This document shows, piece after piece, positions 34,412 to 43,710 of a stretch of DNA of 64,000 nucleotides. The translations under genes were made by a program, and so were the position numbers. Each line of letters starts with the position of its first letter. The stretch's first letter is position 1. The stretch is from NCBI RefSeq assembly GCF_900114475.1, contig NZ_FOTE01000010.1, forward strand, positions 62,001-126,000, in the 5' to 3' direction. The DNA comes from Paenibacillus sp. 1_12. GTDB taxonomy: Bacteria; Bacillota; Bacilli; Paenibacillales; NBRC-103111. The notes beneath the pieces are model-generated. The model saw only the letters and a list, made by a program, of their open reading frames with translations. It searched no databases and was not told the origin of the DNA.

Positions 34412-34476
34412 TACTGTCCAAACGAGCAGATTGAATTGCATTAATCCTCATGAATAGTCAATCAAAGGGGCAATTG

Positions 34477-35820
34477 ATGATGCGAAAATGGGAAGGTCCC
34501 TCCATACAAATCGATCCGGCGTTCCCTTACTATAAAGACCGCTCCGAGCAAAGTATTGTCGATGAGCTGGAGTTGGCTGGATATCGGTCTGTTCATTATT
34601 TTGTAACGGATGAAAACAAGGTGAACGGCAAACTGGTAGAGCTGCTTCGGGCACGGGGCATCATGGTTTGGGCTACAATGCTTGGGAACGGTACCTATAT
34701 TACGGATCATTTGCCGAAGGATTGGCCAGATTGGCAGATGACGCTGCTGAAGCCAATAAACGATGGATATTTCCGTCTTTCTCCCTTTAGTTACCGCTAC
34801 GTAGAGTGGAAAAAACAGACGATGGCGGCTTTGGTGAAGGCTCATGATTTTGATGGTTTGGAGATTGCGGAGCCGTATTTTCCCGAATGGAACGGGATCT
34901 CAAGCGGTGTATATGGTGATGTTGGACCTTATGCGAGAGCCGCGTTCAAGCAGCAATATGGCAGTGAAATTCCTGATTTCAAACAGAAAAGCTCACCCTT
35001 GTATTATAAAAGGAACACCTCTCTGTACAGAGATTGGATCGAATTTCGCGTATCGACTGTAAATCGTTTTTTAAATGAATTAATTAACGGTCGGGGGGGC
35101 GTTCGTGAGGCTCGGCCTGAAATCCTAATCGCGACCTGGTCGCTCGGTGTCAATGCCGGGGCTGACTCGGTGGATAAGGTTCGGGAATTTCATGGACTTG
35201 ATGCCGCTGCGATGATCTCTTTTGTAAAACCTGATATTCACGTGATTCAAACCCATTGGCCCGATTGGATGCGTTGGCGGCTTCCTGCTGATTACATTAA
35301 ACATTACGAGCCATTTGCTGCACGGATTCGTGCCATACATCCAGATATGCCGCTCAGTGTGCAGACCGATATCGGTTCGCTTCGTCCTATGCGGCGTAGT
35401 CGTTCCTGGCTGGAAAGTTTTTCGGCACACAGTAAGTCCCTGGGCTATCGGACTTGGACAGCTTACGAATATCATCTGGGAGCCTATATGTATGATGAGA
35501 AACCCAATCTAAAGGCGATTGTGCGTCAAGGCAAGGATAAACTGCTGCTGCAATTTCAAAAAAGAATTGATCCCGCAACAGCTAAAATACACGATAACTA
35601 TAAGGTCATTCAAAATGGAAGCATGAGAGCGGATGTACAGATCAAGGTTATTAAAGTCGATGGCGGCAATGTGCAGCTCCAGAGCGATCATTTTCCGACA
35701 GAACGTTTCCTGCTTTCCGTTTCTAACCTTAAGGATACACCTCAGCTATGGCTGTTTCCCAGTAATCGCGCAAATGAAATGGCCAGTCCTTGCCAGGCAG
35801 TTGTTGAATGTTATTCATAA
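34477..35820 (+). CDS. Putative TIM-barrel glycoside-hydrolase-like protein of unknown function
   Basis: A 447-residue soluble protein without signal peptide. The pattern of alternating strands and helices (YRSVHYFVTDENK, GIMVWATMLGNGTY, DFDGLEIAEPYFPEW, ILIATWSLGV, IHVIQTHWPDW, DMPLSVQTDIGS, YRTWTAYEYHLG) suggests a beta/alpha barrel. The acidic strand ends in LEIAEPYF and TAYEYHLG are candidates for catalytic Glu residues. The C-terminal ~90 residues are a beta-rich add-on. I use ATG 34477 with AAAGGGG six bases upstream. No specific family recognised. Confidence 0.65.
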   Translation: MMRKWEGPSIQIDPAFPYYKDRSEQSIVDELELAGYRSVHYFVTDENKVNGKLVELLRARGIMVWATMLGNGTYITDHLPKDWPDWQMTLLKPINDGYFRLSPFSYRYVEWKKQTMAALVKAHDFDGLEIAEPYFPEWNGISSGVYGDVGPYARAAFKQQYGSEIPDFKQKSSPLYYKRNTSLYRDWIEFRVSTVNRFLNELINGRGGVREARPEILIATWSLGVNAGADSVDKVREFHGLDAAAMISFVKPDIHVIQTHWPDWMRWRLPADYIKHYEPFAARIRAIHPDMPLSVQTDIGSLRPMRRSRSWLESFSAHSKSLGYRTWTAYEYHLGAYMYDEKPNLKAIVRQGKDKLLLQFQKRIDPATAKIHDNYKVIQNGSMRADVQIKVIKVDGGNVQLQSDHFPTERFLLSVSNLKDTPQLWLFPSNRANEMASPCQAVVECYS

Positions 35821-35869
35821 AAAATACGCTCCGGTGCAGCTATCTGACTGCAAACGGAGCGTATTTTTA
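35821..35869. terminator. Terminator after the TIM-barrel-like gene
   Basis: AAATACGCTCCG (35822-35833) pairs perfectly with CGGAGCGTATTT (35855-35866), and GTGCAG/CTGCAA adds inner pairing. Followed by T-rich sequence; usable from both strands. Confidence 0.9.
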
Positions 35870-35908
35870 TTACCCTAAATCAACCTAACACTGACAATGT
35901 GCAGCCAG

Positions 35909-36319
35909 CTATCTGGTTCTGCTTTTCCATTGATAATATAAGAAGCAGCCGACACAAAAGCCGCAGATTGCAATGGAAGCCGCGATGCCAACCATTCCGG
36001 CAAACACATAACCTGCGATAGAAGACCAATTGAAACAAAAGGAAATGACTGCAATGGATAACAACAAGACTGCAATCGAGTTATTAAAACGAAGCAGCTC
36101 TTGTGATTCAGTTTGGGCTCCCTGTATTTTGTTAGCTAAAAAGGGCTTAGCCATCCGTATGAAGAGGTTTGCCCGAAGGCCCAGAACCATTGGCAGCACT
36201 TGAAGGGCCCATAAAATAATAATCAGTACTGGCTTCTGCAGAACAATTGCCAGCAGCACGAACAGCACAATACCTACCTGATTGGATCGTACGTATGGAA
36301 TCGGTATTTCCTTCATCAT
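35909..36319 (-). CDS. DUF4395 membrane protein
   Basis: A 136-residue protein with about four hydrophobic segments. It begins KEIPIPYVRSNQ and ends with the Cys-containing segment GFCVGCFLYYQW, characteristic of DUF4395. The CxxC-like pair in the last helix suggests a redox or metal role; members often neighbour thioredoxin-like genes. GGAGGTGAG precedes the start. It lies 19 bp after topB on the same strand. Confidence 0.75.
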   Translation of the reverse strand: MMKEIPIPYVRSNQVGIVLFVLLAIVLQKPVLIIILWALQVLPMVLGLRANLFIRMAKPFLANKIQGAQTESQELLRFNNSIAVLLLSIAVISFCFNWSSIAGYVFAGMVGIAASIAICGFCVGCFLYYQWKSRTR

Positions 36320-36337
36320 AATCCGCTCACCTCCGCT

Positions 36338-38914
36338 TTATCGATATGGTTGTTCTGTAGCAAGCTGTCCGGTGTTGGTGTTTATTAGATAAAGCCGGCC
36401 TTCCGTCTGCTTGCCGTTCTCATCGATTCTAAGAATTGGAGCTGTACTGCCTCGCTCGATTAAAGAGCGGGCATCGGCTTCGGACAGCGTGGCGCCTAAG
36501 CTGTCCTTCCAAAGTACAAAGCTACAGCCGGCTTTGTATGCGGTGCAGCCATAGCCACGCTTGCCGGCAATGATACGCCCTGCGCAGCCGCTGCGCGGGC
36601 AGGCCGCTATGCTGCTGCGGGCTACGGCGGCCTGCGCTTCGCTCGGCTGCGCGTACGCGCCTGCTGCCGCTGCCGTACTGCCGCTCGCCTCCGCCCCCCC
36701 GTCGCCGCCGCGCGTGCGAGTCGTCCGCTTCGCACCTGCCGCTGCTGCCATGCTGCCGTTCGCCTCCGCTCCGCCGTCGCTGCTTCGCGTGCGCGTTGTC
36801 CGCTTCGCGCCTGCTGCCGCTGCCGTGCTGCCGCTCGCCTCCGCTCCACTATCGCCGCCCCGCGTGCGCGTCGTCCGCTTTGCGCCTGAAGCCGCTGCTA
36901 TGCTCCCGCTCGCTTCAGCACCACTGTCGCTGCTGCGCGTGCGCGTCGTCCGCTTCGCGCCTGCTGCCGCTGCTGTGCTGCCGCTCGCCTCCGCACCGCC
37001 GTCGCTGCTGCGCGTGCGAGTCGTTCGCTTCGCGCCTGCCGCCGCTGGGCCAGACGCACTCTCGAACGCTTCCTTTGCCGCTTTCGACTGTACACGAACC
37101 TTCTCAATGATCAGGTTCGTGAATTTCTTCACGTTCGCCATGAATACTTCGTCAGATGCTACACCGCGGGCAATTTCATTGAGCCTGCGTTCCCATTGCC
37201 CTGTCATCTCCGGTGAAGTCAGCAGATCCACGCCTGCTGAGCGAATCAGCTCTACCGCTGTGCGCCCCTTTTGCGTAATGACGATCCGCTTTCCCTGCAT
37301 CAGAATGTAGTCCACCTGCTTCAACCGTTCAATAACGGAAGCACGCGTAGCGGGAGTTCCGAGTCCTGAGTCCTTCATTGCATCCCGAAGCTCCTCATCC
37401 TCGATCTGCTTCCCCGCACCTTCCATTGCTTTCAAAAGCGTTCCTTCCGTATACGCCTTTGGTGGCTGGGTTTCTTTTTCCTTAGCAGCAATCTTCGCAC
37501 ACTTCACAGCTTCAGCTGCCTGTAAACTGAACGGAGTTGTTATCTCCTCCTCCGGGACTTCGTCCTCGTCCGTCTTGTCCGCCTTGCCGCGAGACATCGG
37601 CTTGCTTTTCTTTTGATCGCCGTATATGACTTTCCAGCCCAAGGAAAGCAGTTGTTTGATCGTACTCTTAAACATCTCACGTTCAACCTCGGTTAACACC
37701 GTGTGGATTTTGTACTCCGCCGGAGGGTAGAACTGCGCCAAAAATCTCCGTACGATCAAATCATATACCTGCTGTTCGTCATTGGACAACCCGCCAGCCT
37801 TTTTGTGGGTTGGCAAAATGGCGTGATGATCCTCTACCTTGGTCGGGTTGCAGATGCTCTTATTATTTTTATGTACAAGCCGTTTGTCTGCCTGTTCGGC
37901 AAGCTCGCCATAAGAGGTTCCCTTCAGCTGGTCCAGCGCCTTGTACATCTCAGGAATGTTGGCTTCAGTCACATAGTTGGAGTTTGTCCGCGGATAGCTG
38001 ATCACCTTATGCTTCTCATAAAGTGCCTGAGCCGTATCGAGCGTTTTTTTGGCGGAAAAACCAAGCTTTGCATTTGCCTCCCGCTGCAGCAGCGTCAGAT
38101 CATACAGCTTAAACGGATACTCCTTCGTATCCTTGACCTCATAGCTTGCGATCACACCGGTTTTACCTTTAACTTTCTCAACAATTGCATTGGCTTTCGC
38201 GGGATCGGTAATTCGTTCACCCTGCCACAACGCTTTATACTCGGTATCCTTTTGCTTAAACAAAGCCTCAACATCGTAGAACTTGTTCGAGCTGAACGCT
38301 TCGATCTCTTTTTGACGGTCATACAAAATGGCCAAAACCGGCGTCTGCACACGTCCAACGGACAACAGCACCTGATGTTTCGTTGTAAATGCCCTAGAAC
38401 CATTCATCCCGATCAGCCAATCTGCTTCACTGCGAACCCGCGCCGCCTTGGTCAAATTCTCATATTCAACACCCTCACGCAGCTCCGCAAAGCCTCTACG
38501 AATCGTTTCTGGTGTCAAATCGGATATCCACAGTCGCTTTACCGGCTGCTTTAGCTTCAAATGCCGTTGAATCAAGGAAAAAATATGCTGACCCTCACGC
38601 CCCGCGTCACACGCATTGACCAGCTTTTCACTTCGCTTGGCGAGCTCCCCAATCTGCTTTAATTGATCCTTCGTCCTCGCATTCGGGATCAGCTTGAAGT
38701 GATCTGGAATAATCGGAAGGTCATTAAAATTCCATTTTTTATACTTAACGTCATAAGAATCCGGCTCAGCCAGTCCGATCAAGTGCCCAATTGCCCATGT
38801 AATGATGTATTGCTCACCTTCGATATAAGTTCTGAAGTTTTTCGCCTTCGGATCAATGGCTGCTGCAATATTGCGTCCCATATCGGGCTTTTCAGCTATA
38901 ATTAGCGTTTTCAA
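36338..38914 (-). CDS. topB: DNA topoisomerase III
   Basis: A protein of about 858 residues, type IA topoisomerase. The TOPRIM start is KTLIIAEKPDMGRNIAAAI with NACDAGREGQHIF, and the active-site Tyr lies in ISYPRTNSNYV. It relaxes and decatenates DNA by passing single strands. The start is TTG 38914 with AGGAG eleven bases upstream; other members begin at exactly this point (MKTLIIAEKP). The C-terminus has a five-copy 25-residue repeat and a final zinc-finger-like CPRSGCAGRI...YGCTAY. The repeat makes it about 130 residues longer than the usual ~720. Confidence 0.92.
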   Translation of the reverse strand: MKTLIIAEKPDMGRNIAAAIDPKAKNFRTYIEGEQYIITWAIGHLIGLAEPDSYDVKYKKWNFNDLPIIPDHFKLIPNARTKDQLKQIGELAKRSEKLVNACDAGREGQHIFSLIQRHLKLKQPVKRLWISDLTPETIRRGFAELREGVEYENLTKAARVRSEADWLIGMNGSRAFTTKHQVLLSVGRVQTPVLAILYDRQKEIEAFSSNKFYDVEALFKQKDTEYKALWQGERITDPAKANAIVEKVKGKTGVIASYEVKDTKEYPFKLYDLTLLQREANAKLGFSAKKTLDTAQALYEKHKVISYPRTNSNYVTEANIPEMYKALDQLKGTSYGELAEQADKRLVHKNNKSICNPTKVEDHHAILPTHKKAGGLSNDEQQVYDLIVRRFLAQFYPPAEYKIHTVLTEVEREMFKSTIKQLLSLGWKVIYGDQKKSKPMSRGKADKTDEDEVPEEEITTPFSLQAAEAVKCAKIAAKEKETQPPKAYTEGTLLKAMEGAGKQIEDEELRDAMKDSGLGTPATRASVIERLKQVDYILMQGKRIVITQKGRTAVELIRSAGVDLLTSPEMTGQWERRLNEIARGVASDEVFMANVKKFTNLIIEKVRVQSKAAKEAFESASGPAAAGAKRTTRTRSSDGGAEASGSTAAAAGAKRTTRTRSSDSGAEASGSIAAASGAKRTTRTRGGDSGAEASGSTAAAAGAKRTTRTRSSDGGAEANGSMAAAAGAKRTTRTRGGDGGAEASGSTAAAAGAYAQPSEAQAAVARSSIAACPRSGCAGRIIAGKRGYGCTAYKAGCSFVLWKDSLGATLSEADARSLIERGSTAPILRIDENGKQTEGRLYLINTNTGQLATEQPYR
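36658..37046 (-). repeat. GC-rich 75-bp minisatellite inside topB
   Basis: Five in-frame units of about 25 codons, consensus GAKRTTRTRSSDGGAEASGS followed by TAAAA, with small variations (SSDSG, GGDSG, EANGSM). They link the catalytic core to the C-terminal zinc finger. Each unit has a basic KRTTRTR patch, which should bind DNA, and a flexible acidic/Ala part. The DNA is far richer in G+C than its surroundings. Confidence 0.92.
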
Positions 38915-39219
38915 ATCATCTCTCACTCCTAACAAACACAAAGCCATTCTCCGCCCATCGTACCCGATAAACAAACCAGTTGTAAACCTTAAGCTCAGAG
39001 GCATCGATGTTTCCAGCTTTACCTACAATTTTACCATGCCTAATTATTTGGTAGCAATGCTGCATTGTGCTCAAGTTCTTTGTTGCTTAGTTAATGCGTG
39101 TTTTAGTTTGAACCAGCTTCCATATAGTCAATACCTATAAAGCTAATAAATATTATATATTTCAACAATAGAAGTGGGAGCGCTAAGATGAACACACTAC
39201 TTCAAAAGGAGAGAATTTG

Positions 39220-40029
39220 ATGGACACAAATATAGCTCACAATCGGGCTGAATTATCCGGGAAGCTGACCAACGTTTTGAATTCCAGATCGTTAACAAGC
39301 TCTCATAAAAGACTTGCAGACATACTCACTCAAGGTATGACAGTGCTTGATGTAGGTTGTGGAACCGGAGCCATTACACGTGGAATAGCAGAAGCAGTAG
39401 GACCCCATGGACGTGTTGTAGGAATGGATAGCAATCCGAACCTAATCGATCAAGCACGTCAAGCTCATGGGAGTATACCGGGGATAGCTTTCGAAACCGG
39501 GGACATTTATAATATACCTTATGAAGGAACGTTTGATATCGTTTCCTCGGCTCGTGTTTTGGTATGGTTGTCCGATCCGTTTGAAGCATTAAAAACGATG
39601 AAATCTGCCGTGAAAATCGGTGGGCGAATTTTGATCACTGATTACAATCATGAGAAGATATCCTGGGAGCCACAGCCTCCCCCAAGTATGCTTTCTTTCT
39701 ATTCCGCATATTTGAAATGGCGTTCTGATGCAGGTATGGACAATGCGATTGCCGATCACCTTCCTAATCTGTTTCAAAAGGCCGGCATTGAAGCCACCAC
39801 TGTAACCCCCCATCATGAAGTCACTATGCGATCTCATCCTGATTTCCAAACTCGCATTGGAATTTGGGCGGATACGGCTTCAAGTAGAGGCATCCAAATG
39901 GAAAGAGATGGGTATATCACTAAACATGATTATGTGACAGCGGAAAATGAATACCGGGAATGGATGATTCAAGACGCCCAAGCTTTAACGATGTATATGT
40001 TAGCCGTTGAGGGTGTAAGACTTTTATAA
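39220..40029 (+). CDS. SAM-dependent methyltransferase (class I)
   Basis: A 269-residue protein with the SAM-binding motif VLDVGCGTGAITRGIAEAV (about 42-60), acidic loop GMDSNPNLI, then FDIVSSARVLVWLSDP and LKIGGRILITDYNH. It resembles UbiE/Methyltransf_11-type small-molecule methylases with a C-terminal extension; substrate unknown. AAAGGAG lies about nine bases before ATG 39220. It is transcribed away from topB. The 300 bp between topB and this gene show no other gene. Confidence 0.8.
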   Translation: MDTNIAHNRAELSGKLTNVLNSRSLTSSHKRLADILTQGMTVLDVGCGTGAITRGIAEAVGPHGRVVGMDSNPNLIDQARQAHGSIPGIAFETGDIYNIPYEGTFDIVSSARVLVWLSDPFEALKTMKSAVKIGGRILITDYNHEKISWEPQPPPSMLSFYSAYLKWRSDAGMDNAIADHLPNLFQKAGIEATTVTPHHEVTMRSHPDFQTRIGIWADTASSRGIQMERDGYITKHDYVTAENEYREWMIQDAQALTMYMLAVEGVRLL

Positions 40030-40117
40030 ATTCGTCATGTAATCAAGCTGTATTTCTTAGCTTCGGTTGAGTGTTTCTTTTGTTTATCTTATCTAGCGAA
40101 ATTAGGTGCAATTATAC

Positions 40118-40627
40118 ATGAAAAAACAATGGGTGCTTGCTATCGTCTTGTGTTTGGCACTGCTTACCGTTATTCAGCAGCTAACTACCACCAACAAGCA
40201 GCTCCCCAAAAAAGGCTACAAAGCTCCAGCATTCACACTCACAGCATTAAATGGGCAAACCTATTCATTGGATTCGCTGCAAGGTAAGCCAGCTCTGATT
40301 AACTTCTGGGCTTCTTGGTGTGAGCCTTGTCAGACTGAAGCACCTGAATTTTCGAAATTATACGAGCTGTATAAGGATCGCATCGAGATTTTGGCTGTCA
40401 ATGTCACAAGCAAGGACCGAGTCGAAGACGCGCAAGCTTTTGTCGGCAAATACGAAATTCGTTTCCCTGTTTTATTAGACACCAAAGCAGCGGTTACCGA
40501 AGCCTACAACATTGCTGCGATCCCCACTACTTATTTTGTAGACGAAAATGGAATCATCGTTGATAGGCTTTTCGGTACCACTGACCCTAAGCTGTTAGAG
40601 CAAAAATTCACGCAATTGCTTCGTTAA
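40118..40627 (+). CDS. TlpA/ResA-like thiol-disulfide oxidoreductase, membrane-anchored
   Basis: A 169-residue thioredoxin-fold protein. It has an N-terminal signal anchor (QWVLAIVLCLALLTVIQQL), then AlkC/TSA-like KAPAFTLTALNGQTYSL, the active site FWASWCEPCQTEAP (WCEPC) and the cis-Pro region IPTTYFVDENG. It acts outside the membrane, in the family reducing cytochrome c haem-binding or other thiols. Start ATG 40118 has TTAGGTG ten bases upstream. It ends 6 bp from the convergent ABC permease stop. Confidence 0.87.
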   Translation: MKKQWVLAIVLCLALLTVIQQLTTTNKQLPKKGYKAPAFTLTALNGQTYSLDSLQGKPALINFWASWCEPCQTEAPEFSKLYELYKDRIEILAVNVTSKDRVEDAQAFVGKYEIRFPVLLDTKAAVTEAYNIAAIPTTYFVDENGIIVDRLFGTTDPKLLEQKFTQLLR

Positions 40628-40633
40628 GACTTA

Positions 40634-41953
40634 TCATTGTGAATTTAGATATCGTGCGACCTCCATGCGATAAGCACTCATTGCAGGCAGAATACCTGCG
40701 AATATCCCTATGCAACCAACAACTCCGACAACGCTCAGCAGCTCCCAATTGTACATGGGTATGACTGTAATCGATATTTGTGTACCGATATACATGGATA
40801 ATGCCAACGTTAACAAGTAACCACCGGCAATCCCCCCGATACAACCAAGCACTACGATCAGCACGCATTCCAGCAAAACGATGGCCAAAACCGAATTCCG
40901 ACTTGCTCCGATGGCCCGCAAAATCGATACCGTACGTCTTCTTTCCATCGTGGAGCCATACAAGGCCAGTATAATCGTAAGCCCTGACATTCCCAGTACG
41001 ACATAGCTGATATATTTCAATACCTGTTCTCCGCTGCCCATCATATCAAAGATTTTGGCAATAATTTGCCCGGGAAAAACAGCCTGCGCTCTGGCTCCCT
41101 GATTGATTTCCTGATACATTTTCATCAAATCCATATAGCTTTTCGGTTTAATCAATGCAGCCGTGACGCCCTGAGGTGCTTCCAGCTGATTCGTTGTCCA
41201 AGATAATGCTGCTTGCCCAGGTTTAGCTTGCGATGATGTTTTGTGAGCAGCGGATGCTTGGACTCCCTCGCCCTGATCATGATCTGTCTCATCATCCTCA
41301 TCATGACCGTGCTGTCCATGACTGACCCAATAACTATCCATCGTTACATAGATTCCTTTGTCGGATGGAGCTGATACACCGTTTAATATACCGACAACCG
41401 TATAAGGGGTTTCCTTATGCTCATCCTGCTCGTTGGACACCGCTACGCCATGTCCGGAAACAAATGTATCACCTACTGCCAGTCCGGTTTCCCCAGCCAC
41501 TTTGGAGCCAATTACGGCTTCAAAAGCTTTGTCAAAAATTCTTCCAGTTGCCAGACGAAAATAAGGCGGATCTGCCAGTTTTCCTTTTAATGTAAAAAAT
41601 TCAGCACTTGTGCCTACGATACGAAAGCCCTTATAATTATCTCCCAAAGCAAACGGAACAGCCTGGTTAACCCTTGGATCTGCTTCTAGAGAGCGATAAT
41701 AATCCAAACTAATATTGGCTAAAGGATTATCCATCAAAAAAATCGTGTTGAACACAAGTTGATTGGCACTGCCTTTGGAACCGACGATCATCCCGTAGGG
41801 CTCACTAGCTTTGACGATTCCCTGCTTGATACCGTCCGAGAGCATCATGATACTTAAAGCCATCGACACTCCGATAAGAATAACTATAACTGTAATTAGC
41901 GTTTGTACACGTCGGTTAAGCAGGTTGCGCCATGCCATTTGCAGTAAGGTCAT
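40634..41953 (-). CDS. FtsX/MacB-type ABC transporter permease with His/Asp-rich extracellular loop
   Basis: A 439-residue permease: one N-terminal TM segment (LITVIVILIGVSMALSIMML), a long extracellular domain of about 260 residues, then three C-terminal segments (an FtsX domain near VLGMSGLTIILALYGSTMERRRTVSILRAIGAS). The extracellular part has an unusual stretch SHGQHGHDEDDETDHDQGEG (about 205-225), able to bind divalent metal. It starts 4 bp after the ATPase stop. With the LolD-like ATPase and DUF3299-like lipoprotein it resembles loci tied to zinc. Confidence 0.85.
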   Translation of the reverse strand: MTLLQMAWRNLLNRRVQTLITVIVILIGVSMALSIMMLSDGIKQGIVKASEPYGMIVGSKGSANQLVFNTIFLMDNPLANISLDYYRSLEADPRVNQAVPFALGDNYKGFRIVGTSAEFFTLKGKLADPPYFRLATGRIFDKAFEAVIGSKVAGETGLAVGDTFVSGHGVAVSNEQDEHKETPYTVVGILNGVSAPSDKGIYVTMDSYWVSHGQHGHDEDDETDHDQGEGVQASAAHKTSSQAKPGQAALSWTTNQLEAPQGVTAALIKPKSYMDLMKMYQEINQGARAQAVFPGQIIAKIFDMMGSGEQVLKYISYVVLGMSGLTIILALYGSTMERRRTVSILRAIGASRNSVLAIVLLECVLIVVLGCIGGIAGGYLLTLALSMYIGTQISITVIPMYNWELLSVVGVVGCIGIFAGILPAMSAYRMEVARYLNSQ

Positions 41954-41957
41954 CTCT

Positions 41958-42644
41958 TTACCCCACCCTCCCTGTCGTTATTTGGGAAAGGTCACGAATA
42001 TGGACTATTCGATCCATAGTTCTTGCTAATTCCAAATCATGACTGCACAACAATAGAGCTGCACCATGACTGCTGCATGTATCATTCAACAGAGCAGCCA
42101 CTTGCTCCGCATTCGCATAATCGAGACTGGCCGTTGGCTCATCAGCAAGTACAAGTGCTGGCTGATTAACTAATGCCCTCGCAATGGAAACACGCTGCTG
42201 CTCGCCATTACTTAATTGTCCCGATTTATGATGAAGTCGATGACCCAAGCCAACCTGATCCAGCATTTCCGCGGCACGTTCCTTATGCTTTTTAGACGGT
42301 AAGATTTGACCGAATCGCATCGCTGCCAGCACGTTCTCCATCGCCGTAAATCCAGGCAGCAGATTAAAGCTTTGAAAGACATAACCGACATGCTTCGCTC
42401 GAAATCGATCCAGCTCTGATTCGCTCAAGCTTTCCAACTGCCTGTCAAGGAGACGAATGGTACCGCTCGTTGGACGAAGTATACCTGCTATCATATGGAG
42501 CAGCGTGCTTTTACCGGAACCACTCGGACCGACCAATGCCACTTTTTCCTGTGATGACATCTGAAAGCGGGGAATATGCAGGACAGGAACGTGCTGCCTG
42601 CCCGGGATGGTATAGCTTTTGTCCACATTTTCCAGCAGCAGCAT
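41958..42644 (-). CDS. LolD/MacB-type ABC ATPase
   Basis: A 228-residue ATPase with Walker A GPSGSGKST (about 39-47), signature LSNGEQQR (G-E variant), Walker B LVLADEPTASLD and a late SHD. The MacB/LolD family hydrolyses ATP to drive mechanotransmission rather than import. The start overlaps the upstream lipoprotein stop by one base, so the two are translationally coupled, and the permease follows 4 bp downstream. Confidence 0.88.
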   Translation of the reverse strand: MLLLENVDKSYTIPGRQHVPVLHIPRFQMSSQEKVALVGPSGSGKSTLLHMIAGILRPTSGTIRLLDRQLESLSESELDRFRAKHVGYVFQSFNLLPGFTAMENVLAAMRFGQILPSKKHKERAAEMLDQVGLGHRLHHKSGQLSNGEQQRVSIARALVNQPALVLADEPTASLDYANAEQVAALLNDTCSSHGAALLLCSHDLELARTMDRIVHIRDLSQITTGRVG

Positions 42645-43648
42645 TAGTTGAGCACCTCGACCTTATCAGCAATAATTCGAATCAGACTTACAAAACCAGT
42701 CGCCTCGTCCGTTTGAGAGCCAATGCTTAATGTCCCTGTAACTTTGACCTGATGCTCAGTCGGAATAACCTCTTTCCCTTTTGGCATGGATACGACGACA
42801 ATATCAATCGGCCAATCCGCATCCGTTGAGCAAAAGGGACAAATCGACATGGCTACACGGGTCAGCACAAAGAAATTGACCTTTGCAGTTAGAGGAGGAG
42901 CCATAAATCCGGTCATTTCCACTTTTTTATTGGCAAGTTGTGTGAGCTTATCTGAGAACTTCACACCACGAACAGTCATATCCGAATATAGATCCTTGAA
43001 GGTAATTGTGGCTGCTTTGGCCAAGTCCTTAACGATGTTGGCTGCTGGCTTTGCCTCTGCCGAAGACTCCTGAGATGACTGCGGCAGCGGTATGGCTGAA
43101 CTTGAAGCTGTCTGGGATGCTGTTTGTGAAGGAACAGGTTTTGGCAGCGGCTCAACTGAAGCTGCAGTTGCAGTTGATGCAGCAGCAGCAGATTTCACTG
43201 GCTGCGAATTAATAGTCTCTCCCGATGCTGATATTTGTTGTTCGGCTGGAGGCTTGGGTTGGGATGAATCCGACTTATGAACTTCCGCCCCTGTTTCAGC
43301 GGACTTATTTTCCTGCTTGGTAGAAGATTCTTGGATAGTGGAATTCGTGATCCCATCTATTTTATTTGTTTCCAAATTGTTTGTTAGTGAGTTTGTCTTT
43401 GTCTGGTTCACTTCTGTTCTTTCTGCTTGAGCAGTTGGTTGTTCTGTTGTATTCGGCCCCTTATTCATATCGCCTTGGTTAGAACTCGTCTGAATGGTTT
43501 TCTCTGTTCCCTTGGCTGTCTGTTGAAAAGACAAATCAACCGCCCCCCCATCAAGTCGGGGAGCCGGTTGATTGCATCCGGAAACAAGAAGAGTCATACC
43601 CACTAGACAAGCGCCCAAGGTGACCATGCATTTACTGTCCAGTGACAT
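42644..43648 (-). CDS. Lipoprotein with DUF3299-like C-terminal domain
   Basis: A 334-residue protein. The signal ends in lipobox LLVSGC (Cys about 25). Residues about 45-220 are low-complexity, rich in Gln, Ser, Thr, Asn and Ala. The C-terminal domain (about 225-334) holds KVEMTGFMAPP, then ICPFCSTDADWP and VKVTGTL, an OB-like fold typical of DUF3299 with a CxxC. DUF3299 genes accompany LolD/FtsX-type ABC pairs and zinc-repressed loci in proteobacteria. Here the same trio is in a Gram-positive. It lies 62 bp downstream of an alkaline phosphatase gene and may be cotranscribed with it. Confidence 0.75.
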   Translation of the reverse strand: MSLDSKCMVTLGACLVGMTLLVSGCNQPAPRLDGGAVDLSFQQTAKGTEKTIQTSSNQGDMNKGPNTTEQPTAQAERTEVNQTKTNSLTNNLETNKIDGITNSTIQESSTKQENKSAETGAEVHKSDSSQPKPPAEQQISASGETINSQPVKSAAAASTATAASVEPLPKPVPSQTASQTASSSAIPLPQSSQESSAEAKPAANIVKDLAKAATITFKDLYSDMTVRGVKFSDKLTQLANKKVEMTGFMAPPLTAKVNFFVLTRVAMSICPFCSTDADWPIDIVVVSMPKGKEVIPTEHQVKVTGTLSIGSQTDEATGFVSLIRIIADKVEVLN

Positions 43649-43710
43649 GCAAATCCCCTCCGGATCAAGCTAAAATTGTAAAGTTTTTTATGGGTTACAG
43701 AATAGCTGTA

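Noticed and set aside
36561-37310. Long Ala/Arg/Pro-rich reading frame on the plus strand opposite topB
   Set aside because: It is the antisense shadow of the GC-rich topB repeat. It has no ribosome binding site and no recognisable fold.
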